From Parapristionchus giblindavisi (taxonomy: Eukaryota > Nematoda > Chromadorea > Rhabditida > Diplogasteridae): a stretch of 64,000 nt of DNA. The stretch is taken from contig CALSFV010000237.1 in NCBI GenBank assembly GCA_943737045.1, positions 1 through 64,000 of the forward strand, read 5' to 3'. Shown piece by piece: positions 51,200 to 62,257 of the stretch. The notes under the pieces are model-generated. The model did no database searches. It saw nothing but the letters and a program-made list of their open reading frames with translations, and was not told where the DNA came from. The position numbers and the translations under genes were made by a program. The stretch's first letter is position 1; each line of letters opens with the position of its first letter.

Positions 51200-53451
51200 A
51201 TGTCAAACTGTAATGCTGTGTTGATTCCACAACGCAATAAGTACAAAAGTAGCTTTCACTCTGATAAGACTAAAACAATACCTGAAATGAAAAATTTTCT
51301 GCTAAACCCAGCGTGTCATATACCAAACGAAAGAGCAAAAAATTCTGAGTATTTTGCACGTTCCCATGTTGAACAACGGCCACTTCAGCCGAATTAACAA
51401 AATTGAATTATGCTTTTTTTGGCAATAAAGAATTCGTGTCAAGTTAATATATTATCGAATCTTATCGTAGCATATACCACGTGAAAGAGCAAAAAATTTT
51501 GAATAATCTACACTTCAGTTCATGTCAAACTGTAATGCTGTGTTGATTCCACAACGCAATAAGTACAAAAGTAGCTTTCACTCTGATAAGACTAAAACAA
51601 TACCTGAAATGAAAAAATTTCTGCTAAACCCAGCGTGTCATATACCAAACGAAAGAGCAAAAAATTCTGAGTATTTTGCACGTTCCCAGGTTAAACAACG
51701 GCCACTTCAGCCGAATTAACAAAATTGAATTATGCTTTTTTGGCAATAAAGAATTCGTGTCAAGTTAATATATTATCGAATCTTATCGTAGCATATACCA
51801 CGTGAAAGAGCAAAAAATTCTGAATAATCTACACTTCAGTTCATGTCAAACTGTAATGCTGTGTTGATTCCACAATGCAATAAGTACAAAAGTAGCTTTC
51901 ACTCTGATAAGACCAAAACAATACCTGAAATGAAAAATTTTCTGCTAAACCCAGCGTGTCATATACCAAACGAAAGAGCAAAAAATTCTGAGTATTTTGC
52001 ACGTTCCCATGTTGAACAACGGCCACTTCAGCCGAATTAACAAAATTGAATTATGCTTTTTTTGGCAATAAAGATTTCGTGTCAAGTTAATATATTATCG
52101 AATCTTATCGTAGCATATACCACGTGAAAGAGCAAAAAATTCTGAATAATCTACACTTCAGTTCATGTCAAACTGTAATGCTGTGTTGATTCCACAATGC
52201 AATAAGTACAAAAGTAGCTTTCACTCTGATAAGACCAAAACAATACCTGAAATGAAAAATTTTCTGCTAAACCCAGCGTGTCATATACCAAACGAAAGAG
52301 CAAAAAATTCTGAGTATTTTGCACGTTCCCATGTTGAACAACGGCCACTTCAGCCGAATTAACAAAATTGAATTATGCTTTTTTTGGCAATAAAGAATTC
52401 GTCTCAAGTTAATATATTATCGAATCTTATCGTAGCATATACCACGTGAAAGAGCAAAAAATTCTGAATAATCTACACTTCAGTTCATGTCAAACTGTAA
52501 TGCTGTGTTGATTCCACAATGCAATAAGTACAAAAGTAGCTTTCACTCTGATAAGACCAAAACAATACCTGAAATGAAAAATTTTCTGCTAAACCCAGCG
52601 TGTCATATACCAAACGAAAGAGCAAAAAATTCTGAGTATTTTGCACGTTCCCATGTTGAACAACGGCCACTTCAGCCGAATTAACAAAATTGAATTATGC
52701 TTTTTTTGGCAATAAAGATTTCGTGTCAAGTTAATATATTATCGAATCTTATCGTAGCATATACCACGTGAAAGAGCAAAAAATTCTGAATAATCTACAC
52801 TTCAGTTCATGTCAAACTGTAATGCTGTGTTGATTCCACAATGCAATAAGTACAAAAGTAGCTTTCACTCTGATAAGACCAAAACAATACCTGAAATGAA
52901 AAATTTTCTGCTAAACCCAGCGTGTCATATACCAAACGAAAGAGCAAAAAATTCTGAGTATTTTGCACGTTCCCATGTTGAACAACGGCCACTTCAGCCG
53001 AATTAACAAAATTGAATTATGCTTTTTTTGGCAATAAAGAATTCGTGTCAAGTTAATATATTATCGAATCTTATCGTAGCATATACCACGTGAAAGAGCA
53101 AAAAATTCTGAATAATCTACACTTCAGTTCATGTCAAACTGTAATGCTGTGTTGATTCCACAATGCAATAAGTACAAAAGTAGCTTTCACTCTGATAAGA
53201 CCAAAACAATACCTGAAATGAAAAATTTTCTGCTAAACCCAGCGTGTCATATACCAAACGAAAGAGCAAAAAATTCTGAGTATTTTGCACGTTCCCATGT
53301 TGAACAACGGCCACTTCAGCCGAATTAACAAAATTGAATTATGCTTTTTTGGCAATAAAGAATTCGTGTCGAGTTAATATATTATCGAATCTTATCGTAG
53401 CATATACCACGTGAAAGAGCAAAAAATTTTGAATAATCTACACTTCAGTTC
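51200..53451 (+). repeat. Decamer duplication of the 47,983-50,200 block (offset 3,217 bp)
   Basis: The monomer order from 47,983 (CAACGC with TTGAAC, CAACGC with GGTTAAAC, then plain B monomers with alternating GATTTC) recurs from 51,200. The GATTTC changes at 48,858 and 49,502 reappear at 52,075 and 52,719, both exactly 3,217 bp on. The second copy has fewer plain B monomers (five against seven) before the next CAACGC unit, so a dimer was lost or gained afterwards. One monomer has GTCTCAAG at about 52,402. Confidence 0.85.
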
Positions 53452-55057
53452 ATGTCAAACTGTAATGCTGTGTTGATTCCACAACGCAATAAGTACAAAA
53501 GTAGCTTTCACTCTGATAAGACTAAAACAATACCTGAAATGAAAAATTTTCTGCTAAACCCAGCGTGTCATATACCAAACGAAAGAGCAAAAAATTCTGA
53601 GTATTTTGCACGTTCCCAGGTTAAACAACGGCCACTTCAGCCGAATTAACAAAATTGAATTATGCTTTTTTGGCAATAAAGAATTCGTGTCAAGTTAATG
53701 TATTATCGAATCTTATCGTAGCATATACCACGTGAAAGAGCAAAAAAATTTGAATAATCTACACTTCAGTTCATGTCAAACTGTAATGCTGTGTTGATTC
53801 CACAACGCAATAAGTACAAAAAGTAGCTTTCACTCTGATAAGACTAAAACAATACCTGAAATGAAAAATTTTCTGCTAAACCCAGCGTGTCATATACCAA
53901 ACGAAAGAGCAAAAAATTCTGAGTATTTTGCACGTTCCCATGTTGAACAACGGCCACTTCAGCCGAATTAACAAAATTGAATTATGCTTTTTTGGCAATA
54001 AAGAATTCGTGTCAAGTTAATATATTATCGAATCTTATCGTAGCATATACCACGTGAAAGAGCAAAAAATTCTGAATAATCTACACTTCAGTTCATGTCA
54101 AACTGTAATGCTGTGTTGATTCCACAATGCAATAAGTACAAAAGTAGCTTTCACTCTGATAAGACCAAAACAATACCTGAAATGAAAAATTTTCTGCTAA
54201 ACCCAGCGTGTCATATACCAAACGAAAGAGCAAAAAATTCTGAGTATTTTGCACGTTCCCATGTTGAACAACGGCCACTTCAGCCGAATTAACAAAATTG
54301 AATTATGCTTTTTTGGCAATAAAGAATTCGTGTCAAGTTAATATATTATCGAATCTTATCGTAGCATATACCACGTGAAAGAGCAAAAAATTTTGAATAA
54401 TCTACACTTCAGTTCATGTCAAACTGTAATGCTGTGTTGATTCCACAACGCAATAAGTACAAAAGTAGCTTTCACTCTGATAAGACTAAAACAATACCTG
54501 AAATGAAAAATTTTCTGCTAAACCCAGCGTGTCATATACCAAACGAAAGAGCAAAAAATTCTGAGTATTTTGCACGTTCCCAGGTTAAACAACGGCCACT
54601 TCAGCCGAATTAACAAAATTGAATTATGCTTTTTTGGCAATAAAGAATTCGTGTCAAGTTAATATATTATCGAATCTTATCGTAGCATATACCACGTGAA
54701 AGAGCAAAAAATTTTGAATAATCTACACTTCAGTTCATGTCAAACTGTAATGCTGTGTTGATTCCACAACGCAATAAGTACAAAAGTAGCTTTCACTCTG
54801 ATAAGACTAAAACAATACCTGAAATGAAAAATTTTCTGCTAAACCCAGCGTGTCATATACCAAACGAAAGAGCAAAACATTCTGAGTATTTTGCACGTTC
54901 CCATGTTGAACAACGGCCACTTCAGCCGAATTAACAAAATTGAATTATGCTTTTTTGGCAATAAAGAATTCGTGTCAAGTTAATATATTATCGAATCTTA
55001 TCGTAGCATATACCACGTGAAAGAGCAAAAAATTTTGAATAATCTACACTTCAGTTC

Positions 55058-55699
55058 ATGTCAAACTGTAATGCTGTGTTGATTCCACAACGCAATAAGT
55101 ACAAAAGTAGCTTTCACTCTGATAAGACTAAAACAATACCTGAAATGAAAAATTTTCTGCTAAACCCAGCGTGTCATATACCAAACGAAAGAGCAAAAAA
55201 TTCTGAGTATTTTGCACGTTCCCATGTTGAAAAACGGCCACTTCAGCCGAATTAACAAAATTGAATTATGCTTTTTTGGCAATAAAGAATTCGTGTCAAG
55301 TTAATATATTATCGAATCTTATCGTAGCATATACCACGTGAAAGAGCAAAAAATTCTGAATAATCTACACTTCAGTTCATGTCAAACTGTAATGATGTGT
55401 TGATTCCACAACGCAATAAGTACAAAAGTAGCTTTCACTCTGATAAGACTAAAACAATACCTGAAATGAAAAATTTTCTGCTAAACCCAGCGTGTCATAT
55501 ACCAAACGAAAGAGCAAAAAATTCTGAGTATTTTGCACGTTCCCAGGTTAAACAACGGCCACTTCAGCCGAATTAACAAAATTGAATAATGCTTTTTTGG
55601 CAATAAAGAATTCGTGTCAAGTTAATATATTATCGAATCTTATCGTAGCATATACCACGTGAAAGAGCAAAAAATTCTGAATAATCTACACTTCAGTTC
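55058..55699 (+). repeat. Private-variant two-monomer block, copy 2
   Basis: This is the partner of 44,769-45,410 with the same three rare substitutions. The 10,289-bp offset is 32 monomers. The preceding monomer carries the private AAAACATTCTG change near 54,880, absent from the corresponding place at the first copy. The following monomer is a CAATGC unit here but a CAACGC unit at the first copy. Confidence 0.85.
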
Positions 55700-57948
55700 A
55701 TGTCAAACTGTAATGCTGTGTTGATTCCACAATGCAATAAGTACAAAAGTAGCTTTCACTCTGATAAGACTAAAACAATACCTGAAATGAAAAATTTTCT
55801 GCTAAACCCAGCGTGTCATATACCAAACGAAAGAGCAAAAAATTCTGAGTATTTTGCACGTTCCCATGTTGAACAACGGCCACTTCAGCCGAATTAACAA
55901 AATTGAATTATGCTTTTTTGTCAATAAAGAATTCGTGTCAAGTTAATATATTATCGAATCTTATCGTAGCATATACCACGTGAAAGAGCAAAAAATTCTG
56001 AATAATCTACACTTCAGTTCATGTCAAACTGTAATGCTGTGTTGATTCCACAATGCAATAAGTACAAAAGTAGCTTTCACTCTGATAAGACCAAAACAAT
56101 ACCTGAAATGAAAAATTTTCTGCTAAACCCAGCGTGTCATATACCAAACGAAAGAGCAATAAATTCTGAGTATTTTGCACGTTCCCATGTTGAACAACGG
56201 CCACTTCAGCCGAATTAACAAAATTGAATTATGCTTTTTTGGCAATAAAGAATTCGTGTCAAGTTAATATATTATCGAATCTTATCGTAGCATATACCAC
56301 GTGAAAGAGCAAAAAATTCTGAATAATCTACACATCAGTTCATGTCAAACTGTAATGCTGTGTTGATTCCACAATGCAATAAGTACAAAAGTAGCTTTCA
56401 CTCTGATAAGACCAAAACAATACCTGAAATGAAAAATTTTCTGCTAAACCCAGCGTGTCATATACCAAACGAAAGAGCAATAAATTCTGAGTATTTTGCA
56501 CGTTCCCATGTTGAACAACGGCCACTTCAGCCGAATTAACAAAATTGAATTATGCTTTTTTGGCAATAAAGAATTCGTGTCAAGTTAATATATTATCGAA
56601 TCTTATCGTAGCATATACCACGTGAAAGAGCAAAAAATTCTGAATAATCTACACTTCAGTTCATGTCAAACTGTAATGCTGTGTTGATTCCACAATGCAA
56701 TAAGTACAAAAGTAGCTTTCACTCTGATAAGACCAAAACAATACCTGAAATGAAAAATTTTCTGCTAAACCCAGCGTGTCATATACCAAAACGAAAGAGC
56801 AAAAAATACTGAGTATTATGCACGTTCCCATGTTGAACAACGGCCACTTCAGCCGAATTAACAAAATTGAATTATGCTTTTTTGGCAATAAAGAATTCGT
56901 GTCAAGTTAATATATTATCGAATCTTATCGTAGCATATACCACGTGAAAGAGCAAAAAATTCTGAATAATCTACACTTCAGTTCATGTCAAACTGTAATG
57001 CTGTGTTGATTCCACAATGCAATAAGTACAAAAGTAGCTTTCACTCTGATAAGACCAAAACAATACCTGAAATGAAAAATTTTCTGCTAAACCCAGCGTG
57101 TCATATACCAAACGAAAGAGCAAAAAATTCTGAGTATTTTGCACGTTCCCATGTTGAACAACGGCCACTTCAGCCGAATTAACAAAATTGAATTATGCTT
57201 TTTTGTCAATAAAGAATTCGTGTCAAGTTAATATATTATCGAATCTTATCGTAGCATATACCACGTGAAAGAGCAAAAAATTCTGAATAATCTACACTTC
57301 AGTTCATGTCAAACTGTAATGCTGTGTTGATTCCACAATGCAATAAGTACAAAAGTAGCTTTCACTCTGATAAGACCAAAACAATACCTGAAATGAAAAA
57401 TTTTCTGCTAAACCCAGCGTGTCATATACCAAACGAAAGAGCAATAAATTCTGAGTATTTTGCACGTTCCCATGTTGAACAACGGCCACTTCAGCCGAAT
57501 TAACAAAATTGAATTATGCTTTTTTGGCAATAAAGAATTCGTGTCAAGTTAATATATTATCGAATCTTATCGTAGCATATACCACGTGAAAGAGCAAAAA
57601 ATTCTGAATAATCTACACTTCAGTTCATGTCAAACTGTAATGCTGTGTTGATTCCACAATGCAATAAGTACAAAAGTAGCTTTCACTCTGATAAGACCAA
57701 AACAATACCTGAAATGAAAAATTTTCTGCTAAACCCAGCGTGTCATATACCAAAACGAAAGAGCAAAAAATACTGAGTATTTTGCACGTTCCCATGTTGA
57801 ACAACGGCCACTTCAGCCGAATTAACAAAATTGAATTATGCTTTTTTGGCAATAAAGAATTCGTGTCAAGTTAATATATTATCGAATCTTATCGTAGCAT
57901 ATACCACGTGAAAGAGCAAAAAATTCTGAATAATCTACACTTCAGTTC
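55700..57948 (+). repeat. 964-bp trimeric higher-order repeat
   Basis: Variants recur at about 964 bp: GAGCAATAAATTC near 56,465 and 57,429, an extra A giving CCAAAACGAAAG near 56,790 and 57,754 with AAAAATACTGAG after it, and TTTTTGTCAAT near 55,920 and 57,204 (1,285 bp apart because an extra GAGCAATAAATTC monomer lies in the first stretch). The trimer is one base longer than three monomers because of the extra A. Confidence 0.85.
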
Positions 57949-59765
57949 ATGTCAAACTGTAATGCTGTGTTGATTCCACAATGCAATAAGTACAAAAGTA
58001 GCTTTCACTCTGATAAGACCAAAACAATACCTGAAATGAAAAATTTTCTGCTAAACCCAGCATGTCATATACCAAACGAAAGAGCAAAAAATTCTGAGTA
58101 TTTTGCACGTTCCCATGTTGAACAACGGCCACTTCAGCCGAATTAACAAAATTGAATTATGCTTTTTTGGCAATAAAGAATTCGTGTCAAGTTAATATAT
58201 TATCGAATCTTATCGTAGCATATACCACGTGAAAGAGCAAAAAATTTTGAATAATCTACACTTCAGTTCATGTCAAACTGTAATGCTGTGTTGATTCCAC
58301 AATGCAATAAGTACAAAAGTAGCTTTCACTCTGATAAGACCAAAACAATACCTGAAATGAAAAATTTTCTGCTAAACCCAGCGTGTCATATACCAAACGA
58401 AAGAGCAAAAAATTCTGAGTATTTTGCACGTTCCCAGGTTAAACAACGGCCACTTCAGCCGAATTAACAAAATTGAATTATGCTTTTTTGGCAATAAAGA
58501 ATTCGTGTCAAGTTAATATATTATCGAATCTTATCGTAGCATATACCACGTGAAAGAGCAAAAAATTCTGAATAATCTACACTTCAGTTCATGTCAAACT
58601 GTAATGCTGTGTTGATTCCACAATGCAATAAGTACAAAATTAGCTTTCACTCTGATAAGACCAAAACAATACCTGAAATGAAAAATTTTCTGCTAAACCC
58701 AGCGTGTCATATACCAAACGAAAGAACAAAAAATTCTGAGTATTTTGCACGTTCCCAGGTTGAACAACGGCCACTTCAGCCGAATTAACAAAATTGAATT
58801 ATGCTTTTTTGGCAATAAAGAATTCGTGTCAAGTTAATATATTATCGAATCTTATCGTAGCATATACCACGTGAAAGAGCAAAAAATTCTGAATAATCTA
58901 CACTTCAGTTCATGTCAAACTGTAATGCTGTGTTGATTCCACAATGCAATAAGTACAAAAGTAGCTTTCACTCTGATAAGACCAAAACAATACCTGAAAT
59001 GAAAAATTTTCTGCTAAACCCAGCGTGTCATATACCAAACGAAAGAGCAAAAAATTCTGAGTATTTTGCACGTTCCCAGGTTAAACAACGGCCACTTCAG
59101 CCGAATTAACAAAATTGAATTATGCTTTTTTGGCAATAAAGAATTCGTGTCAAGTTAATATATTATCGAATCTTATCGTAGCATATACCACGTGAAAGAG
59201 CAAAAAATTCTGAATAATCTACACTTCAGTTCATGTCAAACTGTAATGCTGTGTTGATTCCACAATGCAATAAGTACAAAAGTAGCTTTCACTCTGATAA
59301 GACCAAAACAATACCTGAAATGAAAAATTTTCTGCTAAACCCAGCGTGTCATATACCAAACGAAAGAGCAAAAAATTCTGAGTATTTTGCACGTTCCCAG
59401 GTTAAACAACGGCCACTTCAGCCGAATTAACAAAATTGAATTATGCTTTTTTGGCAATAAAGAATTCGTGTCAAGTTAATATATTATCGAATCTTATCGT
59501 AGCATATACCACGTGAAAGAGCAAAAAATTCTGAATAATCTACACTTCAGTTCATGTCAAACTGTAATGCTGTGTTGATTCCACAATGCAATAAGTACAA
59601 AAGTAGCTTTCACTCTGATAAGACCAAAACAATACCTGAAATGAAAAATTTTCTGCTAAACCCAGCGTGTCATATACCAAACGAAAGAGCAAAAAATTCT
59701 GAGTATTTTGCACGTTCCCATGTTGAACAACGGCCACTTCAGCCGAATTAACAAAATTGAATTAT
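57949..59765 (+). repeat. Type B monomers before the LTR, mixed GGTTAAAC subtype
   Basis: These are plain 321-bp type B monomers. CCCAGGTTAAAC is present in three units (near 58,435, 59,077 and 59,398) and CCCAGGTTGAAC in one (near 58,756). These units have CAATGC, showing that the GGTTAAAC and CAACGC variants, linked in the 45-55 kb region, have been separated by recombination here. Confidence 0.85.
59762..59765. repeat. Target-site duplication TTAT, left of the solo LTR
   Basis: The TTAT immediately before TGTAAGG matches the TTAT at 60,539-60,542 just after the terminal ACA. The intact monomer has one TTAT at this place (GAATTATGC). A 5-bp reading (ATTAT) is possible only if the LTR lost its terminal A. 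Confidence 0.8.
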
Positions 59766-60538
59766 TGTAAGGAATGCCGATCCTGGATACCTGTACTTGA
59801 TAGCAAACAGTCACGATTTGCCAATGTTTGATAGCTTAGCGACTGCTACCAAGTACACGTAGACAGGGGACGACACCCTTTTACTAATGATCGCAACCAA
59901 AAGTCATAAGATTACTCGCAAGTAAACTAATCAATACTAGCAATCGCAACTGCAAGTTTGCACGTAATCGCAACTACGCGCTTGTGATCGCAACCACAAA
60001 CCTATACTCGCAAGTATACTTCTTACAATCGCAACTGTAAGGATCCGCAATCGCAACTACGGATAATAATAGACTAGACCGAGAAGAGACGAAGACCAAA
60101 GACCAGAGATCAGACGATGACTATTCAATATGACGAAGAAGAAGACAAGATAAAGATGAGGTTAATGACCTCGTTTGATGTGGAGAAGACGAAGAGGATT
60201 TAATAATACATAGAAGCTTTATCTACAGCTCACAATCAACAACGAAGCTAGGCAAAGGACTAGCGAGGGACGACTACTAAGGACTAACCAACAACGAACA
60301 ACTCTCCAACCACCGACTACGACAACCAACTCATTCACCACCGACTAACGAACTAACAACACAAATCATAGAGAGAAAGGACACGTGTAATAGCATTTAC
60401 ATAATGAATAAATTAGGGATTGGCTAGAGACATTAGTTAGGGACGTTATGTACAAACTGCAAGGGGATTTGAATAACGATTATGCTAATATATGAAAGGA
60501 ATACAATAAATATCAATCAATAATGGATCTACTATACA
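59766..60538 (+). mobile_element. Solo LTR of a retrotransposon (773 bp)
   Basis: Non-satellite sequence begins TGTAAGGAATGCC and ends CTACTATACA, giving the TG...CA ends of an LTR (TGTA...TACA). It is flanked by a 4-bp direct repeat TTAT (59,762-59,765 and 60,539-60,542), and removing the element plus one TTAT restores the monomer, which here has a T7 run. No gag, pol or second LTR is present, so this is a solo LTR left by LTR-LTR recombination. AATAAA hexamers at 60,407 and 60,505 could serve polyadenylation. The 4-bp target duplication fits Ty3/gypsy-like or BEL-like elements, but the family and strand cannot be settled. Confidence 0.8.
59891..60057 (+). repeat. Interspersed TCGCAAC motifs inside the LTR
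   Basis: The heptamer TCGCAAC occurs six times (59,891, 59,944, 59,968, 59,988, 60,029 and 60,051), and the related CTCGCAAG occurs twice (59,915 and 60,007). The spacing is irregular. Clustered short motifs in an LTR can be regulatory protein sites, but this is inference. Confidence 0.6.
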
Positions 60539-60542
60539 TTAT
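60539..60542. repeat. Target-site duplication TTAT, right of the solo LTR
   Basis: This is the right-hand copy of the duplication. The satellite resumes directly with GCTTTTTTTGGCAAT. Confidence 0.8.
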
Positions 60543-62257
60543 GCTTTTTTTGGCAATAAAGAATTCGTGTCAAGTTAATATATTATCGAATCTTATCGTA
60601 GCATATACCACGTGAAAGAGCAAAAAATTCTGAATAATCTACACTTCAGTTCATGTCAAACTGTAATGCTGTGTTGATTCCACAATGCAATAAGTACAAA
60701 AGTAGCTTTCACTCTGATAAGACCAAAACAATACCTGTAATGAAAAATTTTCTGCTAAACCCAGCGTGTCATATACCAAACGAAAGAGCAAAAATTCTGA
60801 GTATTTTGCACGTTCCCAGGTTGAACAACGGCCACTTCAGCCGAATTAACAAAATTGAATTATGCTTTTTTGGCAATAAAGAATTCGTGTCAAGTTAATA
60901 TATTATCGAATCTTATCGTAGCATATACCACGTGAAAGAGCAAAAAATTCTGAATAATCTACACTTCAGTTCATGTCAAACTGTAATGCTGTGTTGATTG
61001 CACAATGCAATAAGTACAAAAGTAGCTTTCACTCTGATAAGACCAAAACAATACCTGAAATGAAAAATTTTCTGCTAAACCCAGCGTGTCATATACCAAA
61101 CGAAAGAGCAAAAAATTCTGAGTATTTTGCACGTTCCCATGTTGAACAACGGCCACTTCAGCCGAATTAACAAAATTGAATTATGCTTTTTTTGGCAATA
61201 AAGAATTCGTGTCAAGTTAATATATTATCGAATCTTATCGTAGCATATACCACGTGAAAGAGCAAAAAATTCTGAATAATCTACACTTCAGTTCATGTCA
61301 AACTGTAATGCTGTGTTGATTCCACAATGCAATAAGTACAAAAGTAGCTTTCACTCTGATAAGACCAAAACAATACCTGAAATGAAAAATTTTCTGCTAA
61401 ACCCAGCGTGTCATATACCAAACGAAAGAGCAAAAAATTCTGAGTATTTTGCACGTTCCCAGGTTAAACAACGGCCACTTCAGCCGAATTAACAAAATTG
61501 AATTATGCTTTTTTGGCAATAAAGAATTCGTGTCAAGTTAATATATTATCGAATCTTATCGTAGCATATACCACGTGAAAGAGCAAAAAATTCTGAATAA
61601 TCTACACTTCAGTTCATGTCAAACTGTAATGCTGTGTTGATTGCACAATGCAATAAGTACAAAAGTAGCTTTCACTCTGATAAGACCAAAACAATACCTG
61701 AAATGAAAAATTTTCTGCTAAACCCAGCGTGTCATATACCAAACGAAAGAGCAAAAAATTCTGAGTATTTTGCACGTTCCCAGGTTGAACAACGGCCACT
61801 TCAGCCGAATTAACAAAATTGAATTATGCTTTTTTGGCAATAAAGAATTCGTGTCAAGTTAATATATTATCGAATCTTATCGTAGCATATACCACGTGAA
61901 AGAGCAAAAAATTCTGAATAATCTACACTTCAGTTCATGTCAAACTGTAATGCTGTGTTGATTGCACAATGCAATAAGTACAAAAGTAGCTTTCACTCTG
62001 ATAAGACCAAAACAATACCTGAAATGAAAAATTTTCTGCTAAACCCAGCGTGTCATATACCAAACGAAAGAGCAAAAAATTCTGAGTATTTTGCACGTTC
62101 CCATGTTGAACAACGGCCACTTCAGCCGAATTAACAAAATTGAATTATGCTTTTTGGGCAATAAAGAATTCGTGTCAAGTTAATATATTATCGAATCTTA
62201 TCGTAGCATATACCACGTGAAAGAGCAAAAAATTCTGAATAATCTACACTTCAGTTC
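60543..62257 (+). repeat. Type B monomers after the LTR
   Basis: Five to six monomers follow the LTR. Three carry GATTGCACAATG (near 61,000, 61,643 and 61,964), alternating with GATTCCACAATG units. The first unit has a lost A in its A6 run near 60,793, CCTGTAATG near 60,738 and CCCAGGTTGAAC. The spread of private changes is higher than in the 45-55 kb blocks. Confidence 0.8.

Noticed and set aside
59766..60538. A unique host gene or exon interrupting the satellite
   Set aside because: No long frame is present, and the TGTA...TACA ends with a TTAT duplication on both sides point to an LTR insertion.
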